A stretch of 64,000 nucleotides of DNA from the NCBI GenBank assembly GCA_036489025.1, contig DASXGN010000051.1:1-64000 (forward strand), read 5' to 3'. Position 1 is the stretch's first letter, and every line of letters begins with the position of its first letter. The DNA comes from Dryocola sp036489025. Its GTDB lineage: Bacteria > Pseudomonadota > Gammaproteobacteria > Enterobacterales > Enterobacteriaceae. Below the pieces are notes generated by a model that was not told the origin of the DNA, did no database searches, and saw only the letters and a list, made by a program, of their open reading frames with translations. A program made the position numbers and the translations under genes. This document shows positions 18,124 to 27,120 of the stretch, in pieces.

Positions 18124-19872
18124 ATGCATAACGATAAAGATCTCTCCACGATGCAGACCTTCCGTCGCCTCTGGCCGATGATTGCTCCTTTCAAAGCGGG
18201 TCTGATCGTGGCTGGGGTTGCGTTAATCCTCAACGCAGCCAGCGATACCTTTATGCTATCGCTGCTCAAACCGTTACTGGATGATGGTTTTGGTAAAACG
18301 GATAAGTCCGTTTTGTTATGGATGCCGCTGGTTGTCATCGGGCTTATGGTGATGCGCGGTATCACTAGCTACGTCTCAAGCTACTGTATTTCGTGGGTCT
18401 CCGGGCAGGTGGTCATGAACATGCGCCGCCGTCTGTTCAGCCATATGATGGGGATGCCGGTTGCCTTCTTCGACCAACAGTCGACCGGGACTTTACTGTC
18501 GCGAATCACCTATGATTCTGAACAGGTAGCATCTTCTTCCTCAAGCGCTCTGATCACCGTTGTTCGTGAAGGGGCCTCAATCATTGGCCTGTTTGTGCTG
18601 ATGTTCTGGTACAGCTGGCAGCTGTCGCTGATCCTGATTGTGCTTGCGCCGATTGTCTCTTTTGCTATTCGTCTGGTCTCTAAGCGCTTCCGCAATATCA
18701 GTAAGAATATGCAAAACACCATGGGACAGGTGACCACCAGCGCGGAACAAATGCTGAAAGGGCACAAAGAAGTGCTGATTTTTGGCGGTCAGGAGGTGGA
18801 AACCGAGCGTTTTAACAAAGTCAGCAATCGCATGCGTCACCAGGGGATGAAGCTGGTTTCCGCTTCCTCTATTTCAGACCCTATTATTCAGCTGATTGCC
18901 TCTTTGGCGCTGGCCTTTGTTCTTTACGCCGCGAGCTTCCCTAGCGTCATGGAAACGCTGACCGCAGGGACCATTACCGTCGTCTTCTCTTCTATGATTG
19001 CCCTGATGCGCCCGCTGAAATCGTTGACCAACGTTAACGCCCAGTTCCAGCGCGGTATGGCAGCCTGCCAGACGTTATTCTCAATCCTTGATTCTGAGCA
19101 GGAGAAGGACGAAGGCAAGCGTACCGTTGAGCGTGCTAAAGGCGATCTCGAATTTAAAGATGTCACCTTTACCTATCCAGGCCGTGATACGCCTGCGCTG
19201 CGTAACGTTAGTCTGAATATTCCGGCTGGCAAGATGGTGGCATTGGTTGGCCGGTCTGGCTCAGGTAAGTCAACGATTGCCAGCCTGATCACGCGTTTCT
19301 ATGATATCCAGGAAGGGAATATCCTGATTGATGGCGTCGACGTCCGTGAGTACACGCTCTCATCGCTGCGTAATCAGGTTGCGCTGGTTTCACAGAATGT
19401 TCACCTGTTTAACGACACCATTGCCAACAACATTGCCTACGCTCGCACCGAGAAGTACAGCCGTGAAGATATTGAAAAGGCTGCTCGCATGGCCTACGCG
19501 ATGGACTTCATCAATAAGATGGATAACGGTCTGGATACGGTGATTGGTGAAAACGGCGTTCTGCTTTCCGGTGGCCAGCGTCAGCGTATCGCGATTGCCC
19601 GTGCGTTACTGCGCGATAGCCCGATTCTGATTCTGGATGAAGCCACGTCGGCTCTGGATACGGAATCCGAGCGAGCCATTCAGGCCGCGCTGGATGAACT
19701 GCAAAAAAACCGTACTTCGCTGGTTATCGCCCACCGCCTGTCGACCATTGAGCAGGCTGACGAAATCGTCGTGGTGGAAGATGGCCGTATCGTTGAACGT
19801 GGCCCGCACGCCGAGCTTATCGCCCACCGCGGCGTGTACGCGCAGCTGCATAAGATGCAGTTCGGCGAATGA
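18124..19872 (+). CDS. msbA: Lipid A flippase MsbA
   Basis: MsbA (582 aa, the E. coli length) is a homodimeric ABC exporter that flips core-lipid A across the inner membrane using ATP. The N-terminal half has six membrane helices; the nucleotide-binding half shows Walker A GRSGSGKST (near residue 376), signature LSGGQRQR (near 481) and Walker B ILILDEATSALD (near 502). The stop overlaps the lpxK start by four bases (ATGA), indicating translational coupling with the next lipid A gene. Confidence 0.98.
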   Translation: MHNDKDLSTMQTFRRLWPMIAPFKAGLIVAGVALILNAASDTFMLSLLKPLLDDGFGKTDKSVLLWMPLVVIGLMVMRGITSYVSSYCISWVSGQVVMNMRRRLFSHMMGMPVAFFDQQSTGTLLSRITYDSEQVASSSSSALITVVREGASIIGLFVLMFWYSWQLSLILIVLAPIVSFAIRLVSKRFRNISKNMQNTMGQVTTSAEQMLKGHKEVLIFGGQEVETERFNKVSNRMRHQGMKLVSASSISDPIIQLIASLALAFVLYAASFPSVMETLTAGTITVVFSSMIALMRPLKSLTNVNAQFQRGMAACQTLFSILDSEQEKDEGKRTVERAKGDLEFKDVTFTYPGRDTPALRNVSLNIPAGKMVALVGRSGSGKSTIASLITRFYDIQEGNILIDGVDVREYTLSSLRNQVALVSQNVHLFNDTIANNIAYARTEKYSREDIEKAARMAYAMDFINKMDNGLDTVIGENGVLLSGGQRQRIAIARALLRDSPILILDEATSALDTESERAIQAALDELQKNRTSLVIAHRLSTIEQADEIVVVEDGRIVERGPHAELIAHRGVYAQLHKMQFGE

Positions 19873-20855
19873 TAGAACGCATCTGGTCAGGGAAATCCCC
19901 CCTTTACCTGCTGCTATTACCGCTTGCCTGTCTGTATGGTCTGGTCAGCGGTATGATTCGTCTGGCCTATCGCCTGGGCTTGCGTAAAAGCTGGCGTGCA
20001 CCTGTCCCCGTCGTAGTCGTGGGCAATCTTACGGCCGGCGGCAACGGAAAAACGCCGGTTGTTATCTGGCTTGTTGAGCAATTGCAGCAGCGAGGCATCC
20101 GCGTCGGCGTCGTTTCTCGCGGCTACGGCGGTAAAGCTGACCATTACCCTTTGCTTCTGAGTCCAGAAACGGGAACTTCGCAGGCCGGGGATGAGCCGGT
20201 GCTGATTTATCAACGCACCGGAGCCCCGGTTGCCGTGGCGCCTGAACGAAGCGCGGCGGTGAAAACGCTTATCGAACATGCTCAGCCTCAGCTCATCATT
20301 ACCGACGATGGCCTCCAGCACTATGCCCTGGCTCGCGACAAAGAAATTGTCGTAGTCGACGGCGTCCGCCGCTTTGGGAACGGCTGGTGGCTACCCGCCG
20401 GGCCAATGCGTGAGCGTGCCGCCAGGCTAAAATCTGTTGATGCGGTGATTACCAACGGTGGGGAAGCGCAGAGGGGAGAAATCGCCATGTATCTTCATCC
20501 CGGGGAAGCCGTTAATTTGCTTACCGGTGAACGTCGCCCTGTGCACGCATTGCAGAATGTCGTCGCCATGGCCGGTATTGGCCATCCACCGCGCTTCTTC
20601 GCCACTTTGCGTCAGTGCGGTGTATCCCCGCTGCAAACGTTTAGCCTCGCGGATCACCAGGCGCTGACCGAAGCGGACGTTAGCAAGCTGGCGCAACAAC
20701 AGCAGACTCTGCTGATGACCGAAAAAGACGCGGTGAAGTGCCGCGCGTTTGCTGCTGGCCACAAAAACTGGTGGTATTTGCCCGTCGATGCCCATCTTGC
20801 AGAACCGCAGGCCGAACAGCTGCTGCAGGCGCTGATTGCGCTGGTGAAAGCATAG
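19869..20855 (+). CDS. lpxK: Tetraacyldisaccharide 4'-kinase
   Basis: LpxK (328 aa, the E. coli length) adds the 4'-phosphate to the lipid A precursor at the inner membrane. An N-terminal membrane-associated helix is followed by the unusual P-loop GNLTAGGNGKTPV at about residues 52-64 and the DDGLQHYAL motif near residue 139. The gene overlaps msbA by four bases and is followed by ycaQ after 34 bases. Confidence 0.97.
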   Translation: MIERIWSGKSPLYLLLLPLACLYGLVSGMIRLAYRLGLRKSWRAPVPVVVVGNLTAGGNGKTPVVIWLVEQLQQRGIRVGVVSRGYGGKADHYPLLLSPETGTSQAGDEPVLIYQRTGAPVAVAPERSAAVKTLIEHAQPQLIITDDGLQHYALARDKEIVVVDGVRRFGNGWWLPAGPMRERAARLKSVDAVITNGGEAQRGEIAMYLHPGEAVNLLTGERRPVHALQNVVAMAGIGHPPRFFATLRQCGVSPLQTFSLADHQALTEADVSKLAQQQQTLLMTEKDAVKCRAFAAGHKNWWYLPVDAHLAEPQAEQLLQALIALVKA

Positions 20856-20889
20856 CGGCTTCGCCAGGTCCTGATAACAGGAAAACGCT

Positions 20890-22122
20890 ATGTCCTTACC
20901 CTATTTGACTATTCGTTCCGCCCGAAATCTCCATCTCGCCGCTCAGGGCCTGCTGCAAAAACCTCGTCGTCGCGCCCGTCCTGCGGACATTCCCGCGCTT
21001 ATCGCCCAAATGTCTCTTCTGCAAATCGATACCATCAATATCGTTGCCCGCAGTCCTTATCTGGTGCTCTTCAGCCGTCTGGGGCATTACGCGCCAGCCT
21101 GGCTCGATGAGGCGCTGGCGAATGGGGAACTTATAGAATACTGGGCGCACGAAGCCTGTTTCCTGCCGAAAGACGATTTTGCTCTGGTGCGCCATCGAAT
21201 GCTGCAGCCGGAAAATATGGGCTGGAAATACAAACCGGAATGGATGGCGGAGAATGCGGCAGAGATCGAAAAATTACTCGCCTTTATTGAAAGCAACGGC
21301 CCTGTGCGTTCGGCCGATTTTGAGCATCCGCGCAAGGGCGCTGGCGGCTGGTGGGAATGGAAGCCGCATAAGAAACACCTTGAGGGGCTTTTTACCTCCG
21401 GCCAGGTCATGGTGGTTGAGCGACGTAATTTCCAGCGCGTTTACGATCTTACCGCACGCGCAATGCCGGAATGGAACGACGAGCTGCATCTTATCCACCG
21501 GGACGAAGCCGAAAGGCAGATGCTGGAAAATAGCGCCCGCAGCCTGGGGATTTTTCGCCCCGAATGGCTGGCGGACTATTATCGCCTGCGCAAAATATCC
21601 GTTAAGCCGCTCATTGCGAAATGGGAAGAACAGGGCATCGCCATCCCGGTTGAGGTCGAAGGTTTGGGCGAGATGTGGATGCACAGCTCGCTGTTATCTC
21701 TGCTTCCGGCCGCGGAAAAAAACACGCTCAAAGCCACTCACAGCGCCGTACTTTCGCCTTTCGACCCGTTAGTCTGGGACCGCAAACGTGCGGAAGTTTT
21801 TTTTGATTTCTCATATCGGCTCGAATGCTATACGCCAGCGGAAAAAAGAAAACACGGCTATTTCGTTCTGCCTTTGTTACACCGTGGTGCGCTGGTCGGA
21901 AGGATGGATGCCAAAATGCACCGTAAACAGGGCGAGCTGGAAATTATCAGTCTTTACCTGGAAGAGGGCGTTAAGCCTGGAAAATCTTTGGCTGAAGGGC
22001 TGCACGGGGCGCTAACGGAGTTTGCCGCATGGCAAAATGCGGTGCGTATTACGCTAGGTAACATTCCCGCTTCGCTTGCAGTCACATGGGGCAGCGGCTG
22101 GGAAATTACCCCGGCGAGCTAA
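20890..22122 (+). CDS. ycaQ: YcaQ (AlkZ-family) DNA glycosylase
   Basis: A 410-residue member of the HTH_42/AlkZ-like glycosylase family, the E. coli length. The E. coli enzyme excises alkylated bases and unhooks interstrand cross-links. The catalytic Q-phi-D motif is visible as QID at residues 45-47 (LLQIDTINIVARS), which is the YcaQ-type and not the QxQ of AlkZ. It sits in a lipid A/Kdo operon without an obvious functional link, probably carried by shared transcription. Confidence 0.92.
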   Translation: MSLPYLTIRSARNLHLAAQGLLQKPRRRARPADIPALIAQMSLLQIDTINIVARSPYLVLFSRLGHYAPAWLDEALANGELIEYWAHEACFLPKDDFALVRHRMLQPENMGWKYKPEWMAENAAEIEKLLAFIESNGPVRSADFEHPRKGAGGWWEWKPHKKHLEGLFTSGQVMVVERRNFQRVYDLTARAMPEWNDELHLIHRDEAERQMLENSARSLGIFRPEWLADYYRLRKISVKPLIAKWEEQGIAIPVEVEGLGEMWMHSSLLSLLPAAEKNTLKATHSAVLSPFDPLVWDRKRAEVFFDFSYRLECYTPAEKRKHGYFVLPLLHRGALVGRMDAKMHRKQGELEIISLYLEEGVKPGKSLAEGLHGALTEFAAWQNAVRITLGNIPASLAVTWGSGWEITPAS

Positions 22123-22171
22123 TCAGTTATGCTATCCTGACGTCCTTGATGGCGCCCATTCTGGAGTAACT

Positions 22172-22354
22172 ATGGAAAGTCGTTTACTTGAAATCATTGC
22201 CTGCCCGGTTTGCAACGGCAAACTCTATTATAATCAGGAAAAGCAGGAGCTTATCTGCAAGCCCGATGGCCTGGCTTTCCCGTTCCGCGAGGGTATTCCC
22301 GTCCTGCTGGAAACCGAAGCCCGTACGCTGACCTTAGACGAGACTAACCCATGA
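22172..22354 (+). CDS. ycaR: YcaR, Trm112-like small zinc-ribbon protein
   Basis: A 60-residue protein of the UPF0434/Trm112 family (same length as E. coli YcaR). It has CPVC at residues 12-15, a single cysteine further on (ICKPDG), and the end motif GIPVLLETEARTL. Its role in enterics is unknown. The frame is open further upstream, but ATG 22172 follows a CTGGAG site and gives the family start. It overlaps kdsB by four bases (ATGA), so the two are likely translated together. Confidence 0.92.
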   Translation: MESRLLEIIACPVCNGKLYYNQEKQELICKPDGLAFPFREGIPVLLETEARTLTLDETNP

Positions 22355-23097
22355 GTTTTGTGGCAATTATTCCCGCTCGCTATGCTTCCACGCGCTTGCC
22401 GGGCAAACCCTTAAAAGACATCAACGGTAAGCCGATGGTGGTGCACGTTCTTGAGCGCGCTCGTGAATCGGGTGCCGAACGCATTATCGTTGCTACGGAC
22501 AGTGAAGAGGTGGCCCGGGCTGTAGTCGCCGCAGGTGGTGAAGTTTGTATGACCCGCGCGGATCATCAGTCCGGCACTGAGCGCCTGGCTGAAGTCATTG
22601 AGAAATGTGGCTTTAGCGATGACACGGTGATTGTGAACGTGCAGGGCGACGAGCCGATGATCCCGCCGGTCATTATTCGCCAGGTGGCGGAAAATCTGGC
22701 TAACAGCAAGGCCGGTATGGCCACGCTGGCGGTGCCAATCGACTCAGCTGAAGAGGCATTTAACCCGAACGCGGTTAAAGTCGTCATGGATGCTCAGGGC
22801 TACGCGCTGTATTTCTCACGCGCGACCATTCCGTGGGATCGCGATCGTTTCGCGCAGTCTCGCGAAGAGATTGGCGATACCTTCCTGCGCCACATCGGCA
22901 TCTATGGCTATCGTGCGGGCTTCATCCGCCGCTATATCAGCTGGGAGCCAAGCCAGCTTGAGCAGATTGAGATGCTGGAGCAGCTTCGCGTACTGTGGAA
23001 CGGCGAAAAAATCCACGTCGCGGTTGCTAAAGAAATCCCGAGCATTGGTGTCGATACCCCGGAAGATTTAGAGCGTGTCCGTCTCGCGATGCGTTAA
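22351..23097 (+). CDS. kdsB: CMP-Kdo synthetase
   Basis: KdsB (248 aa, the E. coli length) activates Kdo with CTP for attachment to lipid A. The nucleotide-binding start IPARYASTRLPGKPL is at residues 7-21, and the metal/substrate segment VNVQGDEPMIPP is near residue 94. It ends the msbA-lpxK-ycaQ-ycaR-kdsB run and is followed by a strong terminator. Confidence 0.98.
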   Translation: MSFVAIIPARYASTRLPGKPLKDINGKPMVVHVLERARESGAERIIVATDSEEVARAVVAAGGEVCMTRADHQSGTERLAEVIEKCGFSDDTVIVNVQGDEPMIPPVIIRQVAENLANSKAGMATLAVPIDSAEEAFNPNAVKVVMDAQGYALYFSRATIPWDRDRFAQSREEIGDTFLRHIGIYGYRAGFIRRYISWEPSQLEQIEMLEQLRVLWNGEKIHVAVAKEIPSIGVDTPEDLERVRLAMR

Positions 23098-23114
23098 GCG
23101 AATCTTCGAACGAC

Positions 23115-23140
23115 AAAACCGGCCATCGCGCCGGTTTTTT
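23115..23140 (+). terminator. Terminator after kdsB
   Basis: A 9-bp stem, AAAACCGGC/GCCGGTTTT with a six-base loop, is followed by more T residues and lies 17 bases after the kdsB stop. Confidence 0.9.
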
Positions 23141-23231
23141 GTTATCTGAATACATATTGATCTAAGGGGATGACATCTTTAAGCAGCGCGCTCATTATGA
23201 ATGGCACCAGTGTTCATAGGGGTAACGGGTT

Positions 23232-24125
23232 ATGGAATTGCTGCGTAAGGAATTAAGCCATCTGCTGGGTGAGAAGCTAAGCCGGATTGAATGCGTTAGC
23301 GAGCAAACGGATACCACCGTCTGGTCTCTGTACGATAGTGAAGGTCACGCCATGCCGCTGCTGGCCAAGAGCTTTAGTTCACCGGGGGTCGCTGCGCAGC
23401 AGGCCTGGAAAATGTCGATGCTGGCGCGATCGGGTGCCGTCCGTCTGCCGGTGGTCTACGGTATTGTGACGCACGATGACACGCCCGGCCCGGATGTGCT
23501 GCTTATGGAGCGTTTACGCGGCGTGCCCGTGGAGGCGCCGACCCGCACGCCGGACCGCTGGGAGCAGCTAAAAGATCAGATAGTGGAAGGTTTGCTCTCC
23601 TGGCACCGGGTGGACAGCGCAGGCTGCGTGGGCTGCGTGGACAGCACGCAGGAAAACATCTGGCCATCCTGGTATCGCCAGCGGGTAGAGGTGCTGTGGA
23701 ATACGCTCAATCAGTACCAGAATACCGGGTTGACCATGCAGGACCGGCGCATTCTGTTTCGTTCGCGGGAGTGCCTGCCGCGGATGTTTGACGGCTTCAA
23801 CGATAACTGCGTGCTGATACACGGCAATTTTACCCTGCGCAGCATGCTCAAAGACGGGAAGAGCGATCAGCTGCTGGCGATGGTTAATCCCGGCGCGATG
23901 CTGTGGGCTCCAAGGGAGTATGAGCTCTTTCGGCTGTATGAAGAGGGGCAGGCGGAAAGTCTGTTCTGGCACTATTTGCAGCGAGCGCCCGTGTCCGAAT
24001 CCTTCCTGTGGCGGCGCTGGCTGTACGTGCTGTGGGATGCGGTCGAGCAGCTGGTACAGACCGGTCGCGTTAACCGGCCTGCCTTCGACGCCGCGAACAA
24101 AGGTCTACTCCCCTGGATTTCCTGA
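23232..24125 (+). CDS. ycbJ: YcbJ, APH/choline-kinase-like protein with degenerate catalytic motifs
   Basis: A 297-residue protein (E. coli YcbJ length) of unknown function with a phosphotransferase-like fold. The expected catalytic loop HGD-x4-N is seen as HGNFTLRSM at residues 197-205, so the catalytic Asp is Asn at 199. The metal-binding Asp of the DFG-like position also seems replaced: LLAMVNPGAML has Asn at 219. It may therefore bind a nucleotide or metabolite without phosphoryl transfer; this is inference. A perfect 9-bp tandem repeat at 23622-23639 encodes CVGCV. Its 3' end overlaps the convergent elyC by 21 bases. Confidence 0.85.
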   Translation: MELLRKELSHLLGEKLSRIECVSEQTDTTVWSLYDSEGHAMPLLAKSFSSPGVAAQQAWKMSMLARSGAVRLPVVYGIVTHDDTPGPDVLLMERLRGVPVEAPTRTPDRWEQLKDQIVEGLLSWHRVDSAGCVGCVDSTQENIWPSWYRQRVEVLWNTLNQYQNTGLTMQDRRILFRSRECLPRMFDGFNDNCVLIHGNFTLRSMLKDGKSDQLLAMVNPGAMLWAPREYELFRLYEEGQAESLFWHYLQRAPVSESFLWRRWLYVLWDAVEQLVQTGRVNRPAFDAANKGLLPWIS

Positions 24126-24881
24126 CGAGCCCTTAAGCCACTGCCAGACTCGCCCCAGCGTTTCGTATCCCACTCTGTCGCTGTGCATCAGCCAGATCGG
24201 TGAGGGAATGGCGCGTTCCCACGGGTTGAGCGGGGATTCAATAGCCAGCTGGTTTGCGGGCGCAGGCAATGGATTCAGCCCGGCATGCCGGAAAAATATC
24301 ATCGCTCGCGGCAGATGCGAGGCGGATGTCACCAGCAGGAAGGGCTGCTGCCCGATAGCTTTTGCAACCGCGGCGGCTTCTTCTTCCGTATCTTTAGGGC
24401 TGTCCAACGTAATGATGTCGGACCGGGACACGCCAAGGCTTTCGGCCACTCGCGCTCCGGCTTCGGCGGTACTGACCGGATTCGTCATCGCCCGCGCGCC
24501 AGTAAAGATAAGCTTAGCGTCGGGGTTTAACTGTTTCAGACGAATCCCTTCCGTCACGCGTGGGAGACTATTACTGATAAGGTTCGAGCTCGGTGCCCAT
24601 TCCGGATTCCACGTATAGCCCCCGCCCAGCACCACGATGTACTTCACCTGCTCGCCGCCATGCCAGGTTGGATAAGTTTGCTCGATAGGCTTGAGCATCC
24701 TGTCCGCTACCGGCTGGAGGCTTAACAACAGTAAAACTAACCAACCGGCGGTAAGCAGCGCTTTACCCGTCTTTTGCCAGCGGGTAAACCACAGCAGCAA
24801 AATGGCCAGGCCAATCACCAGCAGTAAAAAAGGCAGGGGAAGCAGCAGGCCCCCAATAATTTTTTTCAGGATAAAAAGCAT
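24105..24881 (-). CDS. elyC: ElyC (YcbC), DUF218 envelope biogenesis factor
   Basis: ElyC (258 aa; E. coli 259) is an inner-membrane protein needed for normal peptidoglycan and lipid-carrier metabolism at low temperature in E. coli. Two N-terminal membrane segments (about residues 12-62) precede a DUF218 domain with the conserved VVLGGGY start (near residue 84), DSPKDTEEEA and LLVTSASHLPRAMIFF. The gene converges on ycbJ and the two coding regions overlap by 21 bases. Confidence 0.92.
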   Translation of the reverse strand: MLFILKKIIGGLLLPLPFLLLVIGLAILLLWFTRWQKTGKALLTAGWLVLLLLSLQPVADRMLKPIEQTYPTWHGGEQVKYIVVLGGGYTWNPEWAPSSNLISNSLPRVTEGIRLKQLNPDAKLIFTGARAMTNPVSTAEAGARVAESLGVSRSDIITLDSPKDTEEEAAAVAKAIGQQPFLLVTSASHLPRAMIFFRHAGLNPLPAPANQLAIESPLNPWERAIPSPIWLMHSDRVGYETLGRVWQWLKGSSGNPGE

Positions 24882-25016
24882 GAATTCTGGGTCCTTTTTT
24901 AACCATACGGCAGGTAAACGCTGGTGATATTACACCAGCCAGGTTCATTCTCCTGCAAGCTGTGCCAAAATAGCGGTTTTGAAAGACTGAGCCCCAAAAG
25001 CCGTGGAGTAGTACCC

Positions 25017-25805
25017 GTGCGTGACCGCAATTTTGATGACATTGCCGAGAAGTTCTCACGCAACATCTATGGTACGACCAAAGGCCTGCTGCGGCAGGCC
25101 ATTCTGTGGCAAGATCTCGATATGCTGCTCAGCAACATGCCGCCAAAGCTGCGCGTGCTGGATGCTGGCGGCGGCGAAGGCCAAACCGGCTGCCGTATGG
25201 CCGAGCTGGGTCACGATGTTGTGCTCTGCGATGTTTCCGCTGAAATGATTGCCCGCTCCCGGTCAACGGCCGCTGAGAAAGGTGTGAGCGATAACATGCA
25301 TTTTGTACATTCCTCCGCCCAGGACATCGGACAACATTTGGAAAGCCCGGTTGATCTGATATTGTTTCACGCGGTGCTGGAATGGGTCGTTGACCCGCAG
25401 GCGGTACTTCAATCTCTGTGGGAATGTCTGGCTCCGGGCGGCGCATTGTCGCTGATGTTCTACAATGCTAACGGCCTGCTGATGCGCAACATGTTCGTGG
25501 GCAACTTCGAATACGTGCTGCAGGGCATGAAAAAGAATAAGAAGAAAACCCTTTCGCCTGACAATCCGCTGCAGCCAGAACAGGTGTACCACTGGCTGGA
25601 GCAAATTGGCTGGCAAATTACCGGGAAAACCGGCGTGCGGGTGTTCCACGATTACCTGCGCGACAAGCAAAAACAACGCGATGGTTTTGACAATTTGCTT
25701 GAACTTGAGACGCGCTATTGCCGCCAGGAGCCGTTTGTCAGCCTTGGCCGCTATATCCACGTAACAGCCGTCAAGCCGCTTGAGCCAAGGAAAAATTATG
25801 AGTGA
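25017..25805 (+). CDS. cmoM: tRNA 5-carboxymethoxyuridine methyltransferase CmoM
   Basis: CmoM (262 aa; E. coli 261; formerly smtA) methylates cmo5U34 in certain tRNAs using SAM. The class I motif LDAGGGEGQT is near residue 48, with VDLILFHAVLEWV as the motif IV segment near residue 113. The frame is open to 24924, but GTG 25017 gives the family start (V/MxDRNFDDIAEKFSRNIYG) and has a GGAG eight bases upstream. It overlaps the mukF start by eight bases and leads the cmoM-mukFEB operon. Confidence 0.95.
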   Translation: MRDRNFDDIAEKFSRNIYGTTKGLLRQAILWQDLDMLLSNMPPKLRVLDAGGGEGQTGCRMAELGHDVVLCDVSAEMIARSRSTAAEKGVSDNMHFVHSSAQDIGQHLESPVDLILFHAVLEWVVDPQAVLQSLWECLAPGGALSLMFYNANGLLMRNMFVGNFEYVLQGMKKNKKKTLSPDNPLQPEQVYHWLEQIGWQITGKTGVRVFHDYLRDKQKQRDGFDNLLELETRYCRQEPFVSLGRYIHVTAVKPLEPRKNYE

Positions 25806-27120
25806 TGTTTCCCAGACAGTGCCTGAACTGGTTGCCTGGGCCAGGAAAAATGATTTCTCGATCTCGCTGCCAACCGAGCGCCTGACGTTCCTGTTAGCGA
25901 TCGCCACCCTGAACGGGGAAAGGCTGGACGGCGAACTGAGTGAAGGGGAGCTGGTGGATGCCTTCCGCCACGTGAGCGATGGTTTCGAACAAACGACCGA
26001 AACCATTAGCGTTCGCGCCAACAACGCCATTAACGATATGGTGCGCCAGCGTCTGCTCAACCGCTTTACCAGCGAAATCCACGAAGGGAATTCAATCTAC
26101 CGCCTCACGCCGCTGGGGATCGGTATTACCGACTATTACATTCGTCAGCGCGAGTTCTCGACGCTACGTTTATCCATGCAGCTTTCTATCGTGGCAGGCG
26201 AACTCAAACGCGCCGCTGATGCTGCCGATGAAAACGGCGATGAGTTCCACTGGCATCGTAACGTGTTTGCGCCGCTGAAATACTCCGTCGCGGAGATTTT
26301 CGACAGCATCGATCTCACTCAGCGCATCATGGATGAGCAGCAGCAGCAGGTAAAAGACGATATCGCGCAGCTGTTAAACAAAGACTGGCGTGCGGCCATC
26401 TCCAGCTGCGAACTGCTCTTGTCGGAAACGTCCGGCACGCTGCGAGAATTGCAGGATACGCTGGAAGCCGCAGGGGACAAGCTCCAGGCGAATCTGCTGC
26501 GCATCCAGGACTCAACGATGGGCCGCGACGACCTGCATTTTGTTGACCGGCTGGTTTTCGACCTGCAAAGCAAGCTCGACCGCATCATTAGCTGGGGCCA
26601 GCAGGCAATCGACCTGTGGATCGGCTACGACCGCCACGTGCACAAATTCATTCGTACCGCCATCGACATGGACAAAAACCGCGTCTTTGCGCAGCGCCTT
26701 CGCGTCTCGGTACAAAACTATTTCGATGCCCCGTGGGCTCTGACCTACGCCAGCGCCGACCGCCTGCTGGATATGCGCGACGAAGAGATGACGCTGCGTG
26801 ACGAAGAAGTGACCGGCGAGCTGCCAACGGATCTGGAATTCGAAGAATTTAATGAAATTCGAGAACAGCTGGCGGCGCTGATTGAAGCCGCGCTGCAAAG
26901 CTACAAAACCAGACAGGTGCCCCTGGATTTAGGTGTGGTTATGAGGGACTATCTCACCCAATATCCGCGCGCGCGTCACTTCGATGTGGCAAGAATCGTG
27001 GTCGACCAGGCGGTACGCCTCGGTGTGGCTGAAGCAGACTTTACCGGCTTGCCGCCGCAGTGGCAGGCAATTAACGATTACGGGGCCAAGGTACAGGCGC
27101 ATGTCATCAATAAATATTGA
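25798..27120 (+). CDS. mukF: Chromosome partition protein MukF (kleisin)
   Basis: MukF (440 aa, the E. coli length) is the kleisin that bridges MukB heads and holds MukE. The N-terminal winged-helix dimerisation domain (about 1-110), a helical middle and a C-terminal winged helix that contacts the MukB head are conserved throughout. The ATG at 25798 gives the family start (MSDxSQTVPELVAW); a start at 25780 would overlap cmoM more. The gene overlaps cmoM upstream by 8 bases and mukE downstream by 20. Confidence 0.97.
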   Translation: MSDVSQTVPELVAWARKNDFSISLPTERLTFLLAIATLNGERLDGELSEGELVDAFRHVSDGFEQTTETISVRANNAINDMVRQRLLNRFTSEIHEGNSIYRLTPLGIGITDYYIRQREFSTLRLSMQLSIVAGELKRAADAADENGDEFHWHRNVFAPLKYSVAEIFDSIDLTQRIMDEQQQQVKDDIAQLLNKDWRAAISSCELLLSETSGTLRELQDTLEAAGDKLQANLLRIQDSTMGRDDLHFVDRLVFDLQSKLDRIISWGQQAIDLWIGYDRHVHKFIRTAIDMDKNRVFAQRLRVSVQNYFDAPWALTYASADRLLDMRDEEMTLRDEEVTGELPTDLEFEEFNEIREQLAALIEAALQSYKTRQVPLDLGVVMRDYLTQYPRARHFDVARIVVDQAVRLGVAEADFTGLPPQWQAINDYGAKVQAHVINKY

